Origin: Streptomyces sp. H27-H1
GTDB lineage: Bacteria > Actinomycetota > Actinomycetes > Streptomycetales > Streptomycetaceae
NCBI RefSeq assembly: GCF_026627445.1
Contig: NZ_JAPNLJ010000007.1
Location: forward strand, 183,666-247,665
Reading direction: 5' to 3'
Length of the DNA stretch: 64,000 nucleotides
Shown: piece after piece, positions 49,061-57,216 of the stretch
How the letters are laid out: each line of letters starts with the position of its first letter
Numbering within the stretch: the first letter of the stretch is position 1
Notes under the pieces: model-generated
What the model was told of the DNA's origin: nothing
Databases searched by the model: none
The model's input: only the letters and a program-made list of their open reading frames with translations
Position numbers and translations under genes: made by a program

Positions 49061-50595
49061 GGCTGGTGTTCTCCTTCGGGGGCGGGTTCTTCGGCGAAGC
49101 GGGCGTAGACGTCCGGCCGGTGGGTCTTCAGGCGCTGGGCGAGGAGGAGCCCGGCCAGGAAGACGGCGGGGACGAGGGCCACGAGGACGGTGTTGACGGT
49201 GGTGGAGGCCATGGTGAAGAGGCCGACATTGGAGACGACCAGGCAGATCGCGACGGCCAGCAGCACGGCGGCGGTGACGGGCGCGATCAGGGTCCGCCAG
49301 GGCCCCTCGTCGTGCCGGACGCGGCGGAAGTAGACGGGTACGGCGATGGCGGCGAGCAGCATCAGCGCCATGAGGCCGATCATGCCGGGGGTGTTCACCC
49401 AGAGCAGGAGCTGCTGGTAGGGGTCGGCTCCGGCGAGGGCGAAGCCGAGGACGATGACGGCGCCCAGGGCGCTCTGGGCGAGGCCGGCGAGGTACGGGGA
49501 GCCGTGGCGGGGGTGGATCCGGCCGAGGGAGGCGGGCAGGACGCCCTCCTCGGAGAGGGCTAGCACGTAGCGGTTGATGGCGTTGTGGAAGGCGAGGAGG
49601 GAGGCGATGACGCTGGTGACGATGAAGAGGTGCATCAGGTCGGCCGCCCAGGGGCCCACGTAGGTGCTGATGGCGGTGAAGAAGAGGCCTGCCGGATCCT
49701 GGGCGGCGACGGTGAGGACCTCCTCGGAGCCGAAGGCCTGGATGACGGTCCACACGATGAAGGCGTAGAAGAGGCCGAGGAAGGCGACGGCGATGTAGGT
49801 GGCGCGCGGAACGGTGCGGTCGGGGTCGCGGGCTTCGCGGCGGTAGATGACGGTGGACTCGAACCCGGTGAACGCGGCGAAGGCGAAGGCCAGGACGGCG
49901 GCGGTGCCGGGGACGAGTACCGCGCCGGGAGCGAAGGAGCCGGCGGACAGTCCGTGGGCGCCGCCCTCGATGAGCACTCCGGCGGCCAGCAGGACGAGTA
50001 TTCCGGTCTCGGCGACGAGCAGGACGCCGAGGAGTTTGGCGCCGAAGTCGATGGAGCGGTAGCCGCCGTACCAGACGAGGGCGAGGCCGGCGAGGGAGAC
50101 GGGCAGCCAGGGGACGTCGAGGCCGGCCAGGGAGTGGGCGGTGTCGGCGGTGGTGGTGCCGAGGAGGCCGTAGACGCCGATCTCCATGCCGTTGTAGCCG
50201 ATGAGGGCGAGCAGGGCGGCGCCGATGCCGACGCGCTTGCCGAGGCCGCGGGCGATGTACGCGTAGAAGGCGCCGCCGCTGCGGACGTGGCGGCTCATGG
50301 TGGTGAAGCCGACGGCGAAGACGGTGAGGGTCAGGCCCGCGAGGAGATAGCCGGCGGGGGCGCCGATGCCGCCGAGGAGGATCGCGACGGGGGCGACACC
50401 GGCCATGACGGTGAGGGGGGCGGCGGCGGAGACGACGAAGAAGGAGATGTCGGCGGTGCCGAGGGTGGCGCGGCGGAGGGTGGGCCCGCCGGCCGGGGCG
50501 CCGTCCGCTGCGGGCCTGGTTGCTTCGGGCCCGGCTGCTGGGGGCCCGGCTGTTGCGGGTCTGGCTGCGGTCGGGTCCGGCGGCGTTTCGGGCAT
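48982..50595 (-). CDS. APC-family amino acid permease
   Basis: 537 aa with 12 predicted hydrophobic segments after a 40-residue Pro/Ala-rich N-terminus. Family markers: ADISFFVVSAAAPLTVMAGV, RSGGAFYAYIARGLGKRVG, FAAFTGFESTVIYRREARDP, SLLAFHNAINRYVLALSEEG. Probably imports an amino acid or amine for the downstream amidohydrolase. ATG at 50595 with AAGGGTG 8 nt upstream. Divergent from a TetR gene; an imperfect palindrome lies in the intergenic region. Confidence 0.92.
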   Translation of the reverse strand: MPETPPDPTAARPATAGPPAAGPEATRPAADGAPAGGPTLRRATLGTADISFFVVSAAAPLTVMAGVAPVAILLGGIGAPAGYLLAGLTLTVFAVGFTTMSRHVRSGGAFYAYIARGLGKRVGIGAALLALIGYNGMEIGVYGLLGTTTADTAHSLAGLDVPWLPVSLAGLALVWYGGYRSIDFGAKLLGVLLVAETGILVLLAAGVLIEGGAHGLSAGSFAPGAVLVPGTAAVLAFAFAAFTGFESTVIYRREARDPDRTVPRATYIAVAFLGLFYAFIVWTVIQAFGSEEVLTVAAQDPAGLFFTAISTYVGPWAADLMHLFIVTSVIASLLAFHNAINRYVLALSEEGVLPASLGRIHPRHGSPYLAGLAQSALGAVIVLGFALAGADPYQQLLLWVNTPGMIGLMALMLLAAIAVPVYFRRVRHDEGPWRTLIAPVTAAVLLAVAICLVVSNVGLFTMASTTVNTVLVALVPAVFLAGLLLAQRLKTHRPDVYARFAEEPAPEGEHQPCPLPTPSSPEPASAPSTPPAPRPAR

Positions 50596-50637
50596 GCGGG
50601 AGCACCCTTCTGCGAACGGCAGGCGGCAGGGACGCGA

Positions 50638-50658
50638 AAACCTAAAGGCTTTCGGTTT
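50638..50658. promoter_or_regulatory. candidate operator for the divergent TetR gene
   Basis: AAACCTAAAG and CTTTCGGTTT flank a central G, 9 of 10 positions complementary. It lies between the permease start (50595) and TetR start (50717), the usual place for autorepressor and target-gene control. Confidence 0.5.
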
Positions 50659-50716
50659 GCGGCAATGTAGCCTCCGGTTTTGGCGTACGGGAAGACCTGA
50701 CGGCGGGAGAAATACG

Positions 50717-51337
50717 ATGGCGCGGCCACGCACCCCACTGCTCGACCTGGAGCGGATCGGGGCTGCCGCCCTGCAACTGCTCGCGGAGCAGGGCGAGTTC
50801 AGCGTGCCGCAGATCGCGCGGACACTCGGGGTGCAGACCGGTTCGCTGTATCACCACGTGGACGGCCGAGCCGGGGTGATCGAGCTGATACGGGAGCGGG
50901 TGTGCGCCGGGATCGACGGCGGGGCGCTGGCCGCGGAGCCCTGGGACGCGGCGCTGGAGGCCTGGGCCCGCTCCTACCGGGCGGCCTTCGCCGCCTATCC
51001 GCGCGCCATCCCGCTGTTGATGACCACCCCGGTACGGGCGCCCGCGGTGCTCGCGCAGTACGAGCAGGCGGTGGCGCTGCTGCTGGGGGCCGGCTTCCGC
51101 GTGGAGCGGGTGATGCCGCTGCTGACGGGCCTGGAGAACCTGGTCCTGGGCTCGGCCCTGGACCTCGCGGCCCCTGACGCCATGTGGGAGCCGACCCCGC
51201 GGACCCCGCTGCTGGCGCAGGCGCTGGCCGCGCAGGGCCCCGCCGGACCGGGGCGCGCGGAGGCCGCCTTCGAGGTCGGCCTGGCGGCGTTCCTGGCGTA
51301 CGCCAGGACCCTGCGGGGCGGTGCGGAGGCCGGCTGA
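50717..51337 (+). CDS. TetR-family regulator (TetR_C type)
   Basis: 206 aa. HTH over residues 5-55 (LDLERIGAAALQLLAEQGEF, VPQIARTLGVQTGSLYHHVDG). C-terminal domain WARSYRAAFAAYPRAIPLL is the tetracyclin-repressor-like type. ATG at 50717 with GGGAGA 8 nt upstream. Divergent from the permease-amidohydrolase operon, which it probably represses. Confidence 0.9.
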   Translation: MARPRTPLLDLERIGAAALQLLAEQGEFSVPQIARTLGVQTGSLYHHVDGRAGVIELIRERVCAGIDGGALAAEPWDAALEAWARSYRAAFAAYPRAIPLLMTTPVRAPAVLAQYEQAVALLLGAGFRVERVMPLLTGLENLVLGSALDLAAPDAMWEPTPRTPLLAQALAAQGPAGPGRAEAAFEVGLAAFLAYARTLRGGAEAG

Positions 51338-51403
51338 TTCGCGCAGTGTGGCCCGTCGCGCAGTGTGGCCCGTCGCGCAGGCCGGCCGGCTCCGGGGACG
51401 GCA

Positions 51404-51817
51404 CTAGAGCGCCGCCGCCTCCGTCAACTGCACAGCCTCCGCCTTCGTCCTGTCGTAGGCCTCGCGGGCCTCCTGTACCGCCTCCATGCGCAGGCCGGTC
51501 CAATGGGCGAGGGCCCGCACCCGCTCGGCGGCCTCGCGGCCCAGCGGGGTCAGCGAGTAGTCGACGCGGGGCGGGATGACCGGTTTGGCGTCGCGGTGCA
51601 CGAACCCGTCGCGCTCCAGCGTCTGGAGGGTCTGGGCCAGCATCTTCTCGCTGACCTTGGCGACCGAGCCGATGTTCCGGCGCAGCTCGCTGAACCGGTA
51701 CGCGCGGTCGAGCAGGGCGTCCAGCACCAGGACGCCCCAGCGGCTGGTGACGTGCTCCAGGACGAGCCGGTGCGGGCACATGGCCTCGGCCCGGGTCCAC
51801 TTCTCACTTACTCCCAC
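51404..51817 (-). CDS. HxlR-family transcriptional regulator
   Basis: 137 aa. Family signature: CPHRLVLEHVTSRWGVLVLD with the redox-type Cys14, then RFSELRRNIGSVAKVSEKML and LERDGFVHRDAKPVIPPRVDYSLTPLG (shortened here in two parts). Winged-helix dimer, often sensing quinones or aldehydes through the N-terminal Cys. GTG at 51817. Divergent from a frameshifted NmrA/QOR2-type gene, the classic partner of HxlR proteins. Confidence 0.92.
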   Translation of the reverse strand: MGVSEKWTRAEAMCPHRLVLEHVTSRWGVLVLDALLDRAYRFSELRRNIGSVAKVSEKMLAQTLQTLERDGFVHRDAKPVIPPRVDYSLTPLGREAAERVRALAHWTGLRMEAVQEAREAYDRTKAEAVQLTEAAAL

Positions 51818-51820
51818 GCC

Positions 51821-51845
51821 AGTACCTTACTTCAAAGTTGGTACT
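51821..51845. promoter_or_regulatory. HxlR-type operator
   Basis: AGTACC-N13-GGTACT with TTACTTCAAAGTT between the arms. It sits 4 bp upstream of the HxlR start and about 110 bp upstream of the NmrA-type gene. Known HxlR/HypR/QorR operators have a comparable GTAC...GTAC layout. Confidence 0.6.
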
Positions 51846-51953
51846 GCCTTTTCGTTAGCGCCCGTCGTACGGTGAGTGCACAAGCCCGGAAACGGGAAGT
51901 CCCGCAGCCCGGAAGCCCCGGCAGCGGGAAGCAATACCAGGGAGTCAGTCACC

Positions 51954-52828
51954 ATGAGCATCGTCGTCACCGGAGCCACCGGAGCACTCGGCCGTCTCGT
52001 CATCGACGAGCTGCTCGCCGAGGGGTCCCCGCCGGGGAGATCGCCGCCGTAGTCCGCGACAAGGCGAAGGCCGCCCCGCTCGCCGCCCTGGGCGTAGAGC
52101 TGCGCATCGCCGACTACAGCGCGCCCGAGACGCTCGCCGGGGCCTTCCGCGCCGGCGACCGGGTGCTGATGATCTCCGGCAGCGAGGTCGGCCGCCGGGT
52201 GGCCCAGCACGCCGCCGTGATCGACGCGGCGAAGGAGGCCGGGGTGGCGCAGCTCGCCTACACCGGCATCCTGGGCGGGCCCGAAGCGGACTTCGAGCTG
52301 GCCGCCGAGCACCGGGCCACCGAGGAGCTGGTCCTCGCCTCGGGTCTGCCGTACACCTTCCTGCGCAACGGCTGGTACACCGAGAACCACACCGGCAACC
52401 TGGCGCCGGTGCTCGCACACGGAGCGGTCCTCTCCAACGCGGGCGAGGGCCGGGTGGCCTCGGCGGCGCGGGCCGACTACGCGGCGGCGGCCGCCGCGGT
52501 GGTGGCCGGGGAGGGCCACCTCGGCAAGGCGTACGAGCTCAGCGGCGACGTGGCCTGGTCCTTCGCGGAGTACGCGGCGGCCGTGGCGGCGGCCTCCGGG
52601 CAGGAGATCGCGTACCACCCGGTGACCCCCGAGGCCCACCTCGCCGTGCTGACCGGCGCCGGGGTCCCGGCCCCGTTCGCCGAGATCCTGGTCGACGTGG
52701 ACCTGGCCGTCGAGCGCGGCCGGCTGGCCGGCACCTCCGGCGACCTCGCCCGGCTGATCGGCCGCCCGACCACGCCGATGGCGCGGACGGTCACCGAGGC
52801 CGTGGCGGCCGTACGCAGCGCGGGCTGA
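51954..52828 (+). pseudogene. NmrA/quinone oxidoreductase-type SDR, frameshifted near codon 24
   Basis: Translation from ATG 51954 gives MSIVVTGATGALGRLVIDEL then LAEG and terminates 8 codons later. The -1 frame continues GVPAGEIAAVVRDKAKAA through the whole atypical SDR (IADYSAPETLAGAF, SGSEVGRRVAQHAAVIDAA, GLPYTFLRNGWYTENHTG) to a stop at 52826-52828. The joint is the G run at 52022-52025, which needs one more G. Otherwise the protein (about 290 aa) is intact, so this is either a recent mutation or a read error. It looks like the target of the divergent HxlR. Confidence 0.75.
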
Positions 52829-52934
52829 GCCCGAGCCGATCGGCCCCCTCCCGGGGGCCGATCACGCGCCGCGTGCCGAGCGGCGGGACAATGGGGCGAG
52901 GAACGCATCTGCCGTCGCGGAGAGGCGGGACGTC

Positions 52935-53678
52935 GTGGTGGCGTACATAGCCGTGACCGCCCTGAGCCATGTGGGGCTGGTCCGCGAGCACAACGAGGAC
53001 AGCCTGGTCGTCGGGCCGTGGACGCTGTGCGGGACCACGACCCAGAGCCCCCAGACGCTCCTGTTCCCCCTCGGCAGACCGCTCGTCGTCGCGGTGGCCG
53101 ACGGGCTGGGCGGGCAGCCGGCCGGCGAGGTCGCCAGCGAGCTGGTCGTCCGCGAGCTGTCGCTGCTCGGCCCCTCGCTGGACGGCGCCCCGGCCATCGA
53201 GGACGCGCTGAACCGCTGCAACCTCGCGGTGCACTCGGCCACGGAGGGCCGCCCGGAACTGGTGGGCATGGGGACCACGATCGCCGGCACCCTGATCACG
53301 GCGGAGTCGCTGCTGTCGTTCAACGTCGGCGACAGCAAGGTGTACCACGCGGCCCCCGAGGGGCTGCGGCAGGTCAGCGTGGACGACAGCCCGCCGCCAC
53401 TGCCGGGGCACCGCACCACGTCGGCCGTGACGCAGACGCTCGGCGGAACCCGCGTGCACCACGTCCTGACCCCTCATGTGGCGACGCTCCCGCTGTCCAT
53501 GGGCGACCGCTACCTGGTGTGCAGCGACGGCCTGACCGACCCGGTGCCCGACGAGGCCATCAACGAGGTGCTCCGGGTGCACGACGACGGCAAGGCCGCG
53601 TTCGAGCTGTGGAAGGCCGCCATCGAGGCCGGCGGCCCCGACAACATCAGCCTCGCACTGGTACGCATCGGCGGGTAG
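52935..53678 (+). CDS. PP2C-type Ser/Thr phosphatase
   Basis: 247 aa, cytoplasmic stand-alone PP2C. Motifs: ALSHVGLVREHNEDSLVV (metal-binding), AVADGLGGQPAGE, GTTIAGTLI, FNVGDSKVYH, LVCSDGLTD and GGPDNISLALV with the final Asp. Counteracts Hanks-type kinases or acts on FHA/anti-sigma partners; none is adjacent. GTG at 52935 or 52938. Convergent with glnE. Confidence 0.92.
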   Translation: MVAYIAVTALSHVGLVREHNEDSLVVGPWTLCGTTTQSPQTLLFPLGRPLVVAVADGLGGQPAGEVASELVVRELSLLGPSLDGAPAIEDALNRCNLAVHSATEGRPELVGMGTTIAGTLITAESLLSFNVGDSKVYHAAPEGLRQVSVDDSPPPLPGHRTTSAVTQTLGGTRVHHVLTPHVATLPLSMGDRYLVCSDGLTDPVPDEAINEVLRVHDDGKAAFELWKAAIEAGGPDNISLALVRIGG

Positions 53679-53754
53679 GTGGCGAACTGCCGGCGCCGCC
53701 CGGCAGCTCGCGTACGGCCGGCAGGCATCCGCCGCCGGCCGCCTTCAGTCGCCG

Positions 53755-56742
53755 TCAGCCGCCGTAGAACAGCTCGTCCACCACGCCCCGCGCGCGCCGC
53801 GTGATGCGGCGGTAGTCGTCGAGCATTTCGCCGACGCGGCCCTCCTGGTAGCCGAGGTAGCGGCCGACCGCCGCCAGTTCGCGGGCTTCCGAGGGGAAGG
53901 TGTCGCCCGCGCGGCCGCGGACCAGCATCACGGCGTTGCGGACCCGGGTGGCCAGCACCCAGGCCTCGTCCAGGATCTGCGCCTCCTCGGTGGGGATCAG
54001 GCCGGCCGCGTGGGCGGCGGCCAGGGCCTCGCGGGTGCGGGTCGTGCGCAGGCCCGGTTCGGCCCAGGCGTGCCGCATCTGGATCAGCTGGACGGTCCAC
54101 TCGACGTCGCTGAGGCCACCGCGGCCGAGTTTGGTGTGCAGGGTGGGATCCGCGCCGCGGGGCAGTCGTTCCGATTCCATGCGGGCCTTCAGCCGCCGGA
54201 TCTCGCGGACCGCGTCCTCGCCGAGGCCTTCCACCGGGTAGCGCAGCGGGTCGATCAATTCGATGAAGCGGCCGCCTAGTTCGAGGTCCCCGGCGACCGG
54301 TTCGGCGCGCAGCAGGGCCTGGGACTCCCACGTCAGGGACCAGCGGCGGTAGTAGGCGGCGTAGGAGGAGAGCGTACGGACCAGGGGGCCGGAGCGGCCT
54401 TCGGGGCGCAGGTCGGCGTCGATGATCAGCGGCGGGTCGGCGGTGGGGAGTTGGAGGAGCCGGCGCATCTCGGCGATGACGTTCTGGGCGGCCTTGGCGG
54501 CCTCTTGTTCGTCGACGCCCTCGCGCGGCTCGTGGACGAACAGGACGTCGGCGTCGGAGCCGTAGCCGAGCTCGTGGCCGCCGAAGCGGCCCACGCCGAT
54601 GATCGCGAAGCGGGTGGGCAGGGTGTCGCCCCAGTGGCCCTGGACGGCGGCGCGCAGGGCTCCGGCGACGGTGACGGCGGTGAGCTCGGAGACGGCTCGG
54701 CCGACCCGGTCGACCAGGGCTCCGTGGTCCTCCTCGGCAGGGCTGTCCTCCGTACCGTAGGAGCCGATGATGTCGGCGGCGGTGGTGCGGAACAGCTCGC
54801 GGCGGCGCACTCCGCGGGTGGCGGCCACACCGGCTTCCGGGTTGTCGGCGCGGCCGACGGCGGCGAGCACCTCCTGTTCCAGGGCCTCGCGGGTACGGGG
54901 AACCAGGCCTTCGGGGTCGCCCAGCAGGGCCACGGCCTCGGGTGCGCGCAGGAGGAGGTCGGGGGCGAGGCGTCCGGCGGAGAGCACCCGGGCGAGGTTC
55001 TCCGCGGCGGCCCCCTCGTCGCGCAGGAGGCGCAGGTACCAGGGGGTCCTGCCGAGGGCGTCGGAGACCTTGCGGAAGTTCAGCAGGCCCGCGTCCGGGT
55101 CGGCGGAGTCGGCGAACCAGCCGAGGAGCACGGGCAGCAGGGTGCGCTGGATGGCGGCTGCGCGGGTGACTCCGGAGGCGAGGGCTTCGAGGTGGCGCAG
55201 GGCTGCGACCGGATCGGCGTAGCCGAGGGCTTCGAGGCGCTGGCCGGCGGCGCGCGGGGAGAGCCGGGTCTCGCCGGGGGCGAGCTGGGCCACGGCGTCG
55301 AGGAGCGGCCGGTAGAAGAGCTTCTCGTGCAGGCGGCGGACGACGGAGGCGTGCCGGCGCCAGGCCTTGTTGAGCTCGGCGACGGGTTCGGTGCGCAGGC
55401 CCAGCGAGCGGCCCAGGCGCCGCAGGTCGGCCTCGTCCTCGGGGACGAGGTGGGTGCGGCGCAGCCGGTAGAGCTGGATGCGGTGTTCCATGGCGCGCAG
55501 GAAGCGGTACGCGTCGTGCAGTTGGGCGGCGTCGGCGCGCCCGACGTAGCCGCCGGCGGCGAGGGCTTGGAGCGCGTCGAGGGTGCTGCCGGAGCGCAGG
55601 GTGGCGTCGGAGCGGCCGTGTACGAGCTGGAGGAGCTGAACGGCGAACTCGACGTCGCGCAGGCCGCCGGGGCCGAGTTTCAGCTCGCGGTCGACCTGGG
55701 CGGCGGGAATGTTGTCGACGACGCGGCGGCGCATCTCCTGGACGTCGCCGACGAAGTTCTCGCGTTCGGCGGCCTGCCAGACGAGGGGAGTTGTGGCGTC
55801 GATGTACTCGGCGCCGAGCGCCTCGTCGCCCGCGACGGCGCGGGCCTTCAGGAGAGCCTGGAACTCCCAGGTCTTGGCCCAGCGCTGGTAGTAGGCGAGG
55901 TGGGAGGAGAGGGTGCGGACGAGCGGACCGTTTCTGCCCTCGGGGCGCAGGTTGGCGTCGACGGGCCAGATGGTGCCTTCGACGGTGGTCTCGGAGCAGA
56001 TCCGCATGAGGTGGGAGGCGAGGCGCGCGGCGGCCTGGACGGCCTTGCCCTCGTCCGCGCCGGGGGCCGCGTCCCCGACGAAGATGACGTCCACGTCGGA
56101 GACGTAGTTCAGCTCGTTGCCGCCGCACTTGCCCATCGCGATGACGGCGAGCCGGCAGACCGCCGCGTCCTCGGGGGCGGCCGCGCTCGCGATGCGCAGG
56201 GCCGCGCGGAGGGTGGCGGTGGCGAGGTCGGCGAGTTCGGCGGCGGTCTGGGCTACGTCTATGGTCCCGCAGACGTCGCGGGCGGCGATGGAGAGCAGGC
56301 AGCGGCGGTAGGCGACGCGCAGGTCGACGGGGTCGTGGGCGCCGGCCAGCCCTTGCTCGAACTCGGGGAGCCCGGGGTGCAGATCGGCGGCCTCGTAGGT
56401 GACGAGGGCCTGCCAGTCCCTGGGGTGGCGGGCGAGGTGGTCGGCGAGGGCCTCGGAGGCGCCGAGTACGCCGAGGAGGCGGTCGCGCAGGGGCTTGGCG
56501 CTGACGAGGGTGCCGAGGAGGACGGGCAGTTCCTCGGGCGTCTGCGCCTCTGCGATGCGGACCAGCCCGAGGAGGGCGAGGTCGGGATCGGCGGTGGCCC
56601 CGAGTGCGTCGAGGAGCACCGGATCGGTGCGTACGGCGGCCAGCTCGTCGGTGTCGAGCAGCCGGGTGGCGGCCGCGAGGTCGGTGAACCCGCTGCGCAG
56701 CAGTCGGCTGAAGGTACTGCTCCTGCGTCCCGGGACTGTCAT
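53755..56742 (-). CDS. glnE: bifunctional glutamine synthetase adenylyltransferase/deadenylase GlnE
   Basis: 995 aa. Two nucleotidyltransferase domains, each with the G-x-D-x-D motif. The N-terminal deadenylase domain has GGNELNYVSDVDVIFVGD near residue 210, the C-terminal adenylylase has FGGHELGYGSDADVLFVHE near 727, and each is followed by a helical GlnD-like domain. It modifies GlnA (type I GS) at a Tyr in response to nitrogen status. The neighbourhood with glnA2 is the usual actinomycete one; the GlnA target itself is not in the window. Confidence 0.96.
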   Translation of the reverse strand: MTVPGRRSSTFSRLLRSGFTDLAAATRLLDTDELAAVRTDPVLLDALGATADPDLALLGLVRIAEAQTPEELPVLLGTLVSAKPLRDRLLGVLGASEALADHLARHPRDWQALVTYEAADLHPGLPEFEQGLAGAHDPVDLRVAYRRCLLSIAARDVCGTIDVAQTAAELADLATATLRAALRIASAAAPEDAAVCRLAVIAMGKCGGNELNYVSDVDVIFVGDAAPGADEGKAVQAAARLASHLMRICSETTVEGTIWPVDANLRPEGRNGPLVRTLSSHLAYYQRWAKTWEFQALLKARAVAGDEALGAEYIDATTPLVWQAAERENFVGDVQEMRRRVVDNIPAAQVDRELKLGPGGLRDVEFAVQLLQLVHGRSDATLRSGSTLDALQALAAGGYVGRADAAQLHDAYRFLRAMEHRIQLYRLRRTHLVPEDEADLRRLGRSLGLRTEPVAELNKAWRRHASVVRRLHEKLFYRPLLDAVAQLAPGETRLSPRAAGQRLEALGYADPVAALRHLEALASGVTRAAAIQRTLLPVLLGWFADSADPDAGLLNFRKVSDALGRTPWYLRLLRDEGAAAENLARVLSAGRLAPDLLLRAPEAVALLGDPEGLVPRTREALEQEVLAAVGRADNPEAGVAATRGVRRRELFRTTAADIIGSYGTEDSPAEEDHGALVDRVGRAVSELTAVTVAGALRAAVQGHWGDTLPTRFAIIGVGRFGGHELGYGSDADVLFVHEPREGVDEQEAAKAAQNVIAEMRRLLQLPTADPPLIIDADLRPEGRSGPLVRTLSSYAAYYRRWSLTWESQALLRAEPVAGDLELGGRFIELIDPLRYPVEGLGEDAVREIRRLKARMESERLPRGADPTLHTKLGRGGLSDVEWTVQLIQMRHAWAEPGLRTTRTREALAAAHAAGLIPTEEAQILDEAWVLATRVRNAVMLVRGRAGDTFPSEARELAAVGRYLGYQEGRVGEMLDDYRRITRRARGVVDELFYGG

Positions 56743-56951
56743 CCCGCCGCCTCCCGCGTACGTCGGCCTGCCCTTGCCGTGGCCGGGCGGTTTCGCGGGT
56801 TGCCGCCGTCGGCAGGGTCCGCGCTTCCGCCCGGGAAGAGCCTAGCCGGAGCAGGCGTTCGGCTCACCGCGCGCAGGATGTGGCGGGTTGTCCGGTTTTC
56901 GTCGGAGCCTCCCTGGCGCGTCTCGCCGGAAGCGGCTCACGCGAACCCGTC

Positions 56952-56976
56952 AACGCCCCCCGGGGGGGCGTTTTTT
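56952..56976 (+). terminator. intrinsic terminator with U tract
   Basis: ACGCCCCCC paired with GGGGGGGCGT followed by six T residues (56971-56976). The only U-tract terminator noticed in the window. No protein gene on the + strand precedes it within 3 kb, so it may end an untranslated RNA starting between about 56745 and 56900, or be antisense to the glnE leader. Confidence 0.7.
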
Positions 56977-56994
56977 GGTGGCGCGCGCGAACGG

Positions 56995-57036
56995 CCGGGG
57001 GTGCGGCCGCCGAGGACCGGGGGTGCGGCCGCCGAG
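56995..57036. repeat. 20-bp tandem direct repeat
   Basis: CCGGGGGTGCGGCCGCCGAG occurs twice (56995-57014 and 57017-57036) with a GA spacer. Confidence 0.8.
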
Positions 57037-57216
57037 TGACTTAGGACACGGACGACCCCTGGAACCGGCATGCGTCCGGCGCCCATGTCCACATATCGGA
57101 CCGCATAGGAACTCATCGGCCAACCGAGTGAACCAACTGTGCCGAAATGGACTCTCACTGACTGACCGACAGCTCCACCCGGTCCTTCCTGCCAGAACGA
57201 CCCCGAGGCGTAACCG

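Larger units (their letters stand above)
56743..57216. other. divergent intergenic region between glnE and the PIG-L gene
   Basis: 474 bp. Contains an intrinsic terminator at 56952-56976 reading rightwards, and two 20-bp direct repeats at 56995-57014 and 57017-57036. No protein gene with a convincing start is seen. The right part carries the promoter of the secreted protein at 57217. Confidence 0.5.
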
